From Opitutia bacterium (lineage in GTDB: Bacteria > Verrucomicrobiota > Verrucomicrobiia > Opitutales > Opitutaceae), in contig PMKA01000231.1 in assembly GCA_003157575.1 (NCBI GenBank), forward strand, positions 1-15,096: a stretch of DNA of 15,096 bases, given 5' to 3'. Positions 1 to 6,300 of this stretch are shown here, piece after piece. The translations under genes and the position numbers were made by a program. Position 1 is the stretch's first letter, and each line of letters opens with the position of its first letter. The notes below the pieces were generated by a model. That model saw only the letters and a program-made list of their open reading frames with translations. It had not been told where the DNA came from and made no database searches.

Positions 1-1
1 C

Positions 2-655
2 GGCAAATGGACCAGTGTGAACGCACTCGACATGGGTGTTCCTGCGCCGACGGTGGCCGAGGCGGTCTTCGCCCGGTGCCTGTCCGCAATCAAGGAGGAG
101 CGCGTGGCGGCATCGAAGATTCTGAAAGGTCCGGGGGCGAAGAAATACGCCGGCGGAAAGAAGGCGCTCATCCAGGCGATCCACGATGCGCTCTACTGCT
201 CGAAGATCTGTTCCTATGCCCAGGGCTTCCAGCTCATGCGCGAAGCCCAGAAGGAATTCAACTGGACGCTCGATTTCGGCTCAATCGCACAGATCTGGCG
301 CGGTGGATGCATCATCCGCGCAGTGTTCCTTCAAAAGATCACCGAGGCCTACGGTCGCGGTCCCCGCCTGGCCAATCTTCTGCTGGATCCTTATTTCAAC
401 AAGACCATCAGGGATGCGCAGGCAAACTGGCGCAAAGTCGTGGCGCTCGCCGCGCAGTACGGGATTCCGGCGCCCACGTTCAGCTCGGCCTTGAATTACT
501 ATGACGGCTATCGGGCGGCCCGTCTGCCGGCCAATCTTCTGCAGGCGCAGCGGGACTACTTCGGCGCCCACACCTACGAGCGGATCGACCAGCCGCGCGG
601 CAGTTTCTTCCATCTCGACTGGCCCGCCCCCGACCGACCGCAGATCGACGCGTAA
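2..655 (+). CDS. gnd: 6-phosphogluconate dehydrogenase, decarboxylating (5'-truncated by window edge)
   Basis: This enzyme oxidatively decarboxylates 6-phosphogluconate to ribulose 5-phosphate with NADP+, in the cytosolic oxidative pentose phosphate pathway. The frame is open from base 2 and reads [14 protein letters not shown], a conserved internal stretch of the family, so the gene begins outside the window; the GTG at 17 is internal. About 217 residues of a usual 470-490 are visible: the all-helical C-terminal domain and tail. Recognisable blocks are [57 protein letters not shown] and the closing RGSFFHLDW. The Rossmann NADP domain and catalytic lysine lie off the left edge. The tail residues that complete the neighbouring subunit's active site are present, so nothing suggests a broken gene. 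It converges on gmk across about 147 bp. Confidence 0.97.
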   Translation, partial: GKWTSVNALDMGVPAPTVAEAVFARCLSAIKEERVAASKILKGPGAKKYAGGKKALIQAIHDALYCSKICSYAQGFQLMREAQKEFNWTLDFGSIAQIWRGGCIIRAVFLQKITEAYGRGPRLANLLLDPYFNKTIRDAQANWRKVVALAAQYGIPAPTFSSALNYYDGYRAARLPANLLQAQRDYFGAHTYERIDQPRGSFFHLDWPAPDRPQIDA

Positions 656-745
656 TTCTGGGTCTTTCGCACCGACAACGGCGCGGTTGCCCGGGCTGCT
701 GCCTGGAGACGCGGCACCCTCGGCGCGCCTCACCCGGGGGCGTAT

Positions 746-811
746 GCGGCGAGGATGCCGCGCCAGGAAGAATACAGGTTGCCCCGGACCGCTTCGCGCC
801 CGCTACGGGCG
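746..811. terminator. Possible weak bidirectional terminator hairpins between gnd and gmk
   Basis: Two small GC hairpins lie in the convergent gap. One is GCGGC/GCCGC (746-750 and 757-761) with a 6-nt loop. The other is a 6-bp stem, 797-802 with 806-811, with a 3-nt loop that spans the gmk stop codon. Neither is followed by a clear T tract. The call rests mainly on the convergent position, so it is weak. Confidence 0.25.
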
Positions 812-1435
812 GTTTGACGGACGCAGACGGGAAACCCGGCATTTTTCAGCGGTCCAGATGGACCCGAGCCGGGCGTAGTCCTCGTCCTTCGATCCTGTCA
901 CGATGCAGTAGTCGAAATCCGCCCACTGCTCGATCTCGAACAGAGCGGTCTTCAGGCGCCGCTTGATCTGTTCCGGCGAATCCTGCCCCCGCCCCACCAG
1001 ACGGTCGTTGAGCGTCTGCAAATCGGGCGGCATGATGAACACCGTCACCAGCCGGTCCCGCATCGCCGGATCTCCGGCAAAAGCCTTGCGATAGGCCTGC
1101 ACGCCTTGGACGTCGACGGCGACCACCAGGTCGGTGTCGTGCGCAAGACGGTCGAAGACGGCGCTCTTCTTCGTGCCGTAGCGGTAGACGTGCACCTGAG
1201 CCCATTCGAGAAATTCGCCCTGTGCCAGCGAAGCGTCGAATTCCGCGTCGCCCAGGAAGAAGTAGTCCACGCCCTGTCGCTCCCGATCCCGGGGCGGGCG
1301 GGTAGTGCAGGTCACAATGCGCTCAACCCCGGGGTGGCTGCCGACCAGCCGCTCGATGAGGGTTGTCTTGCCGGTGCCGGTGGGGCCGGCGACGATCAAC
1401 AACAGGCCGCGGAATTCTTTCAGCGCGGGTAACAT
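803..1435 (-). CDS. gmk: Guanylate kinase
   Basis: It phosphorylates GMP to GDP with ATP in cytosolic purine nucleotide synthesis. The product has 210 residues (E. coli Gmk has 207). It shows a P-loop GPTGTGKT at residues 17-24, the GMP-binding CTTRPPRDRERQGVDYFF at about 43-60, the VVAVDVQG strand at about 104-111, a lid region with RLVGRGQDS, and the family ending DYCIVTGSKDEDYARLGSIWTAEKCRVSRL. The open frame extends 115 codons further upstream, but that part is Arg-rich, unlike any Gmk, and overlaps the upstream membrane-protein gene in another frame. ATG at 1435 is therefore chosen, although no clear Shine-Dalgarno precedes it. It starts 17 bp after the upstream gene ends, so it is probably the last gene of the miaB operon. 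The P-loop has T where most Gmks have S or A, a conservative change. Confidence 0.95.
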   Translation of the reverse strand: MLPALKEFRGLLLIVAGPTGTGKTTLIERLVGSHPGVERIVTCTTRPPRDRERQGVDYFFLGDAEFDASLAQGEFLEWAQVHVYRYGTKKSAVFDRLAHDTDLVVAVDVQGVQAYRKAFAGDPAMRDRLVTVFIMPPDLQTLNDRLVGRGQDSPEQIKRRLKTALFEIEQWADFDYCIVTGSKDEDYARLGSIWTAEKCRVSRLRPSNRP

Positions 1436-1452
1436 GACGGGACGGGGTTGGA

Positions 1453-1998
1453 TCAATAGGTGAACGCCACGACGATGAGCACGAAACCGTAGGCGAGCAA
1501 TCCTGCTCCAAACGCGCGGGCTCGCTCGGGCCGGCCGAACAGCCACTGGAAAAAGTCGCGCAGCCGGTAGGGCACCGCGGCCAGATAAAGGGCGGCGACG
1601 ATCGCGACAAAGACGAAGGTCACCATGAAGAGACGTTGCGGGGCGCCGTATTTCATGAAGGCGGCATGAAGAAGGGGCCAGGCGGAAAGCAGGACGAGGA
1701 TGCTGAGTCCGCGCACCGCGAGAAAATCCGGGACATACTTCATCGAGAGGACGCCCAGCGCGGCGAAGCCGACGACCCATGGGGCGTTGGAACTGCCGAT
1801 GATGCGATCGGCCTCCCGCATGTTGCCAACGATAAAAAGAAACCAGAGCACGCCGCCGCCGAAAAGCACGAGCGACGCGACGGACGACCTCGGAAGGCCC
1901 TTGAGCGTGGCGACGACCAACGGGAGATTCAGCGCGAGCAGGATGCCGAGGATGGCGAGAAAAAGACCGGGGAGCAGCGTGGCGAGGGAAAGGGACAT
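1453..1998 (-). CDS. Small integral membrane protein, function unknown
   Basis: I do not recognise a named family. With ATG at 1998 the product has 181 residues and is very hydrophobic, with about six predicted membrane segments near residues 8-31, 39-60, 72-87, 95-113, 122-142 and 160-180. Short Arg/Lys-containing loops (for example PYRLRDFFQWLFGRPERARA before the last helix) separate them. No catalytic or transport motif is evident. A TTG at 2046 would add 16 polar residues and has GGGGAGA upstream. ATG at 1998 lacks a good ribosome site but begins directly with the hydrophobic helix. The start is therefore open; I prefer the ATG. It sits between miaB and gmk with short gaps, so it is probably cotranscribed. 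That placement does not reveal its job. Confidence 0.8.
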   Translation of the reverse strand: MSLSLATLLPGLFLAILGILLALNLPLVVATLKGLPRSSVASLVLFGGGVLWFLFIVGNMREADRIIGSSNAPWVVGFAALGVLSMKYVPDFLAVRGLSILVLLSAWPLLHAAFMKYGAPQRLFMVTFVFVAIVAALYLAAVPYRLRDFFQWLFGRPERARAFGAGLLAYGFVLIVVAFTY

Positions 1999-2063
1999 AA
2001 GGTTGTTCGCGTTCCCCACAAGACCCGAATCATCCCGGACGATCAAGCCTGCCGTTTCTCCCC

Positions 2064-3407
2064 TCAGGCCAGGGAGCCGTAGAGCACGCTGCTTGTGGCG
2101 CGCTCGATCCGGACCGGTGCCAGCGCGCCGATACGGTCTGCGCCGCAGGCAAAATGGACCGTCCGATTGCCGCTGGTGCGGCCCATGAACCTCAATCCCT
2201 TCCTGTCAGGCCCCTCGATGAGAACCTCCTGGACGGTGCCCACCAGAGCCTGGTTTCTGCGCAGGGAATTCCGTTCCAGCAGGCGGAGCAGGACCTGGTT
2301 GCGCGCCTCCTTGGTCTCCTCCGGCACCTGGCCCGGCATGTCGGCCGCAGCCGTGCCGCTGCGGATCGAATACTTGAAGACATAGGCCATGTCGTAGTTC
2401 ACAGCCTCGAAGAATTCCCGGGTCTGTGCGAAATCTTCCTCGGTCTCGCCGGGAAAACCGACGATGACGTCGGTTGAGAAATGCAGGTCCGGGCGGACCT
2501 GGCGCAAGGCGTCGACAATCTCCCGATACCGTTCGCGGGTGTAGGGCCGGTGCATGGCGCGGAGCATGCGGTTGCTGCCCGACTGCAGGGGAAGGTGGAT
2601 GCAGGAGCACAATTTCGGCAGCCGGGCGTACGCCTCCACGAGATCGCGTTTGAATCCGATCGGGTGCGGCGAGGTAAACCGGATGCGGGCGAGGCCGTCG
2701 ATCGCATGCACGCGCTCGAGCAGCTGCACGAAGGGCGTGGCTCCCCCCGGCGCCGCGCGATCGTGCCGGCCGTAGCTCGTGACAATCTGGCCGAGGAGCG
2801 TGATTTCGCGGACGCCGCATCCGACAAGCCCGCGGCATTCGCCGACGATGTCGTCCATCGGGCGGGAGCGCTCATCGCCGCGCGTTTTCGGTACGATGCA
2901 GAAGGTGCAGGCCATGTCGCATCCCTGCTGGATGGAAACGAACGCGGTGACCGGATGTTCGCCGAGCACGTGATCGCGGATGGCGTTCTGGGAGCCCGCC
3001 TCGCCGGCCACGTCGACGATCGTGTTTCCGAGGGGAATGCCGGCCTCGCGGGCCGCCCGCAGATTGTCGAGGTAACCCGGAACCTGGTGAAACTTCTGCG
3101 TGCCGACAATCAGGTCGACATCGGGCAGCTGGTCGAGCAGGGCCGCCCCGCGGTTCTGGGCCATGCAGCCCAATATCCCGAGCACGAAGCGCGCGTCGGT
3201 CTTCTTCCGGGCGGAGGCGCTGCCCGCCTTGCTGATGGCCTTTTGCTCGGCGAGATCGCGCACGCTGCAGGTGTTGAGCAGGAGGATGTCGCACTCATCC
3301 TCCCGTCCGACGATGCGGTAACCACGCGCGCGCAGCATGGCCGCGACGGCCTCGCTGTCGCGTTCGTTCATCTGGCAGCCGTAGGTTTTGATGAAGACCC
3401 GGTTCAT
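2064..3407 (-). CDS. miaB: tRNA-2-methylthio-N6-isopentenyladenosine(37) synthase MiaB
   Basis: A radical-SAM methylthiotransferase that adds a methylthio group to i6A37 of tRNAs reading UNN codons. The product has 447 residues, normal for the family. The N-terminal MTTase domain starts KTYGCQMNERDSEA, with cluster cysteines at 11, 47 (NTCSVR) and 81 (LGCMAQ). The radical-SAM CxxxCxxC is at 163, 167 and 170 (GCDMACTFC), followed by PKTRGDERSRP. FTSPHP, HLPLQSGSNRMLRAMHRPYTRERY and TDVIVGFPGETEEDF are typical. A TRAM-like domain ends the protein. The motif usually written LLGQNVNSY reads LLGQIVTSYG here, a mild divergence. The N-terminal KTYGCQMN block and QSGS region favour MiaB over RimO or MtaB. 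It is the first gene of a three-gene minus-strand operon. No strong Shine-Dalgarno precedes the ATG. Confidence 0.95.
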   Translation of the reverse strand: MNRVFIKTYGCQMNERDSEAVAAMLRARGYRIVGREDECDILLLNTCSVRDLAEQKAISKAGSASARKKTDARFVLGILGCMAQNRGAALLDQLPDVDLIVGTQKFHQVPGYLDNLRAAREAGIPLGNTIVDVAGEAGSQNAIRDHVLGEHPVTAFVSIQQGCDMACTFCIVPKTRGDERSRPMDDIVGECRGLVGCGVREITLLGQIVTSYGRHDRAAPGGATPFVQLLERVHAIDGLARIRFTSPHPIGFKRDLVEAYARLPKLCSCIHLPLQSGSNRMLRAMHRPYTRERYREIVDALRQVRPDLHFSTDVIVGFPGETEEDFAQTREFFEAVNYDMAYVFKYSIRSGTAAADMPGQVPEETKEARNQVLLRLLERNSLRRNQALVGTVQEVLIEGPDRKGLRFMGRTSGNRTVHFACGADRIGALAPVRIERATSSVLYGSLA

Positions 3408-3575
3408 GCCATGTCGCGCAAGTTCCGTCCCAACGCCATGCCGTGGATGCGGCTCGCCAATCCGACCGGATAGGAGGGTTCCCTTAGAAAAAGGCGGTCT
3501 TTAGGGATAAAAACGTGGGGAACGGCCGAATTCCCAGACAGAGCGTGAAGCATCCGGGCTAAGTACCCGCCTGTG

Positions 3576-3610
3576 TCCGGGGGTCAAACGGGAAACAAGA
3601 TGCCCCCGGA
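3576..3610. repeat. Inverted repeat / hairpin in divergent region
   Basis: TCCGGGGG (3576-3583) is perfectly complementary to CCCCCGGA (3603-3610) with a 19-nt gap. An overlapping alternative pairs CCCCC (3603-3607) with GGGGG (3611-3615). No T tract follows, so a terminator is unlikely. It could be an operator or a 5'-leader structure of the downstream operon. Confidence 0.45.
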
Positions 3611-3820
3611 GGGGGTGAAGATTGCCTGCATTGTCCGATGGACATTCCAGCACAACCTATTTTACATTGGTTCCGTTCGTATTTCCTGAGAGGAGAGCCG
3701 ATCTCCCCCCTGCCATGCCTGAACAACTCCGCCCTGCCGCTGCTGCCGCCCAGAACGTTTCGACGTTCTTTCCTCCGTTGTGCGCGACGCTGCTGTAGAT
3801 CGCGACGCCGCAGCTTTATC

Positions 3821-3825
3821 AGGAG
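3821..3825 (+). promoter_or_regulatory. Shine-Dalgarno AGGAG of the chaperone operon
   Basis: AGGAG lies 12 nt before the ATG at 3838. The spacing is slightly long, but it is one of the few clear ribosome sites in the window and supports that start. Confidence 0.6.
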
Positions 3826-3837
3826 AATCCTTTCCGG

Positions 3838-5766
3838 ATGACAGGGCTCAAAGTTCTGGCGGGGCCGCGCGAAGTGGCGAAGAGGATCGATCAGCTGAAG
3901 CTCTCCGCGGAGCTGGGCGGTGCAACGGAGCACTGGTCCTTCGCGCCGGAGAAGGCGCTGACCGTCGATGAACTCCGGGCGGTTTCGCAGGTCTTGAAGG
4001 AGCCCGAGACGCGGCTGGTCCACGAGCTGTTCTGGTTCTGGCCCGAAAAGTATCCCGAGGACGACCCCGCCGACATCGCCACAGGCCTGCTTGCAAAGGG
4101 TGAGACACAGCAGGTCATCGAGTATTGGGAGGATCTCGCAATCGACAACGGGCCGGTCGCCCTGCACAACCTTGCGGTCCTGTACCACCATCAGGCGCTG
4201 GAGTTGGACCGTCTCGAATCTCCCGCCGACCAGGATCTGGCCCAGCTCTGGCTGAAGGCGATCCGTTCCTGGGACCGGATTCGTGTTGATGAAGCCATCT
4301 GGGCGCGGCTTCGGGCGCGGGTGACCGCGCTCGCCGACGCGCGGATTCCGATGGAAATGGTCGGGCAGATGCGGACGACGGTGCCGGACGCCCTCGGGAA
4401 GATCTGCGCCGCGCTCGCATTGGGCCACGGAGAACAGGGACGCGCCGCCCGCGGCGGCCTCCACGCCGCGCTGGTGATGCATATCCACGGCGGCAATACA
4501 GACGCGCGCCGGGCTCTGGAGACCCGCGCGGCGCCCATCGCCCGCCGGATCGACGCCCGCATCAACGAGTCGAAAAACAGGGAGTCGCCGGACGACACCA
4601 ACGAGCTGGCGGAAGCATTGGCGCTCATCCGCGCCAACGACGACGACCTGCATCTGATCGAGATCCTATGCGGCCGGACGGCGGAGTATTACCGCGAAAT
4701 CTCGCAGAGCGTGGCGGACACCGCCCTCAATTGTGTCGTGTCCTATCAACGGCGGACCGGGGACGACTGCGGCTGTCTGCCCGCGCTCCTCCATCTGGTG
4801 GGCATGGAGACGACGCCTGAACTGAAGCTCCGGCTGTCGGACACCTACAGGATCGTCCACGGCAACGCGATCTCGGGCCAGCACCGGATCGTCCCGGAGA
4901 GACGGCTGGGTCCGATGGCGGATGAGATCGAGATGTCGGATTACGAGAAGGACTACGCTCTGCTCAAGGACCACGTCATCCCCGCCCTGCCGGGCCTCCA
5001 ACTGGGCAAGGCCTCGCGCGCGGCATTTTCGGACCGGGTTGCGGGCATGCTGAAGGATCTCGCCTTCGGGATCTACAGGGAGAACGACAATTTCACGTTT
5101 GCAGCGAACGCCTTTGCCACGGCGATGGAGCTGCCCTGCAGCCCCGCCGGGCGCCTTTCCCTGGAGAACGACCGGGCGAAACTGCAAAACGAGTTCGAGA
5201 CGCGGAAGGGAAAGGAACTGCGGCTGGCGGCGGCGGCCAACGTCCTTCAAATCAACGCGCAGGGCATCGATTTCAACGGGCGGTGGACGGCCGCGGCAGA
5301 TCTCGCGGGCCTGCGGCACAAAAGCGAGGGCGGCGGCGGCCTGTCGGGAGCGACCCATGTCATCGCCTGGCGGACAACCGGCGGCGCCGAGGTCGAACTG
5401 AACCGCACCAACCTGCTGGCGCCTTCGGACCACACGGCCCAGGATTATGCGCGGATACTTGACGCGATCTACTTTTTCTTCGTCCCGGATCTGGTCGACC
5501 GGCTTGTGGCGGCGATCCGCCGCGGCGAGGAGGTGCTCATCGGCGAAACGCCCGTGAAGGCCAAGGGAATGGTCCTCGCGTCCCCGGCGCGTTTTGGCGC
5601 CCGGGACGAGCTCGTGGCGTATTCTGCCCTGGAATACAAGGTCGAGGACGGCCAGCTTTCCCTGTCCAGCACGCTCAATCCGTGGCTCTCCGACTCCTAT
5701 GTGGTTGCCGACACCTGGAACGCGGTGATCTTCCAGCAGCTCATCGAGGCGGTGCAGCGCGAATAG
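3838..5766 (+). CDS. Helical-repeat (TPR-like) protein with HELFWFW motif; putative Hsp70-system adaptor
   Basis: A 642-residue cytosolic protein, with no signal peptide or membrane helix, that I cannot name. Residues 57-68 read ETRLVHELFWFW. An Arg/Leu-then-ELFWF motif of this kind is, from memory, found in proteins of bacterial Hsp70 gene clusters, sometimes behind a J domain. No J-domain HPD is present here. Residues 77-125 (ATGLLAKGETQQVIEYWEDLA, ALHNLAVLYHHQALELE-like) look like a TPR hairpin, and helices continue to about 345. Residues about 365-465 are helical. The C-terminus (about 468-640) has strand-rich blocks (INAQGIDFNGRW, THVIAWRTTGGAEVELNRTN, FVPDLVDRLVAAI, ELVAYSALEYKVEDGQLSLSS) resembling tandem PH-like domains. 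It leads an operon with a GrpE-like and an Hsp70-like gene, separated by 3 bp from the former. A client- or co-chaperone-adaptor role is inference from context. Confidence 0.85.
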   Translation: MTGLKVLAGPREVAKRIDQLKLSAELGGATEHWSFAPEKALTVDELRAVSQVLKEPETRLVHELFWFWPEKYPEDDPADIATGLLAKGETQQVIEYWEDLAIDNGPVALHNLAVLYHHQALELDRLESPADQDLAQLWLKAIRSWDRIRVDEAIWARLRARVTALADARIPMEMVGQMRTTVPDALGKICAALALGHGEQGRAARGGLHAALVMHIHGGNTDARRALETRAAPIARRIDARINESKNRESPDDTNELAEALALIRANDDDLHLIEILCGRTAEYYREISQSVADTALNCVVSYQRRTGDDCGCLPALLHLVGMETTPELKLRLSDTYRIVHGNAISGQHRIVPERRLGPMADEIEMSDYEKDYALLKDHVIPALPGLQLGKASRAAFSDRVAGMLKDLAFGIYRENDNFTFAANAFATAMELPCSPAGRLSLENDRAKLQNEFETRKGKELRLAAAANVLQINAQGIDFNGRWTAAADLAGLRHKSEGGGGLSGATHVIAWRTTGGAEVELNRTNLLAPSDHTAQDYARILDAIYFFFVPDLVDRLVAAIRRGEEVLIGETPVKAKGMVLASPARFGARDELVAYSALEYKVEDGQLSLSSTLNPWLSDSYVVADTWNAVIFQQLIEAVQRE

Positions 5767-5769
5767 ACC

Positions 5770-6300
5770 ATGAGCCACACCCTCCTTGCGCAGATCTTCG
5801 CCCGTGATCCGCGGAAACAGGCCCGTTTTCCTGAACTTCCGGTGGACGAGGCCTTGACCGCGCTTCGCCGCCTGGAGGTGAAATTGCGGGACCAGCAGCC
5901 TGCGGCGCCCGCGGCGGCGACACAGGAACCGGCGGCCGGCGACGCCGAGGAGCTGGCCGTCGCGTTTGGAGGGCTGGCGACGCAGATCTGGCGGGCGATG
6001 GGCAAGACGGTCGATCCAGCGACCGGCGAACCGCGCGAGGAAATGAAACGTGTCCACCGCCACATTGAGGGCGCGATGGACGTCCTCAAGCAGATGGGAC
6101 TTTCAATCAACGACTGGGTGAACCAGCCCTACGATGCCGGTCTGCCGGTCAAGGTGCTGACCTTCCAGCCGGCGACGGGTGTCACCCGCGACACCATTGT
6201 GGAGACGGTCCGGCCGACCGTGATGTGGAAGAACCGCCTGGTGCAGGTCGGAGAGGTTGTCGTGGGCACGCCGGCCGGTTCCGGAGAGAAGGCTTCATGA
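5770..6300 (+). CDS. Small GrpE-like protein, putative nucleotide-exchange factor for the adjacent Hsp70
   Basis: The 176-residue product has an N-terminal helical part (about 24-42), an Ala/Pro-rich linker (43-58), and a long helical stretch (59-120, including MKRVHRHIEGAMDVLKQMG). The C-terminal block TRDTIVETVRPTVMWKNRLVQVGEVVVGTP (139-168) has the order and spacing of the GrpE head, which in canonical GrpE reads like VVEELQKGY..NDRVIRPAMVKV. Known GrpE opens the DnaK nucleotide cleft and releases ADP; by analogy this protein could do so for the next gene's product. It has no convincing long N-terminal coiled coil and a Pro/Ala break, so it is at best a divergent relative. Its TGA overlaps the Hsp70 ATG (ATGA at 6297-6300), implying translational coupling. 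The coding frame is certain; the GrpE link is a moderate-confidence inference. Confidence 0.85.
   Translation: MSHTLLAQIFARDPRKQARFPELPVDEALTALRRLEVKLRDQQPAAPAAATQEPAAGDAEELAVAFGGLATQIWRAMGKTVDPATGEPREEMKRVHRHIEGAMDVLKQMGLSINDWVNQPYDAGLPVKVLTFQPATGVTRDTIVETVRPTVMWKNRLVQVGEVVVGTPAGSGEKAS
6283..6288 (+). promoter_or_regulatory. Shine-Dalgarno GGAGAG for the Hsp70-like gene
   Basis: GGAGAG sits 8 nt before ATG 6297, inside the end of the preceding gene. It decides the start: the open frame extends 24 codons further upstream, but those codons overlap the preceding gene and are not Hsp70-like, whereas translation from 6297 gives the typical N-terminus. Confidence 0.75.

Larger units (their letters stand above)
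3408..3837. other. 430-bp divergent intergenic region (miaB / Hsp70 operon)
   Basis: No convincing gene is visible. This region should hold the promoters for miaB (leftward) and the chaperone operon (rightward). It contains an A/T-richer patch at about 3481-3517 in otherwise GC-rich DNA, an 8-bp inverted repeat (3576-3583 with 3603-3610), and an AT-rich segment around 3655-3670 that could serve as a rightward -10 region, though no well-spaced -35 is seen. A 67-codon Arg-rich frame (3638-3841) overlaps the next start codon but looks non-coding. Confidence 0.6.

Noticed and set aside
1436..1780. A 115-codon N-terminal extension of guanylate kinase
   Set aside because: It is Arg-rich, non-homologous and fully overlaps the membrane-protein gene in another frame.
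2064..3407. Identification of the methylthiotransferase as RimO or MtaB
   Set aside because: The KTYGCQMNERDSE start, HLPLQSGSNRMLRAMHRPYTRERY and overall length fit MiaB better, despite the divergent GQIVTSYG motif.
3638..3841. A 67-codon + strand frame whose stop overlaps the first operon gene's ATG
   Set aside because: The product is an Arg/Ser/Cys-rich string with no fold pattern, and AGGAG closer to 3838 explains initiation without it. A real upstream peptide cannot be fully excluded.
3559..6063. Long minus-strand frames (3559-4653 and 4666-6063) opposite the first operon gene
   Set aside because: The + strand frame has patterned TPR-like helices, a ribosome site and operon spacing. 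The antisense frames are low-complexity basic sequence.
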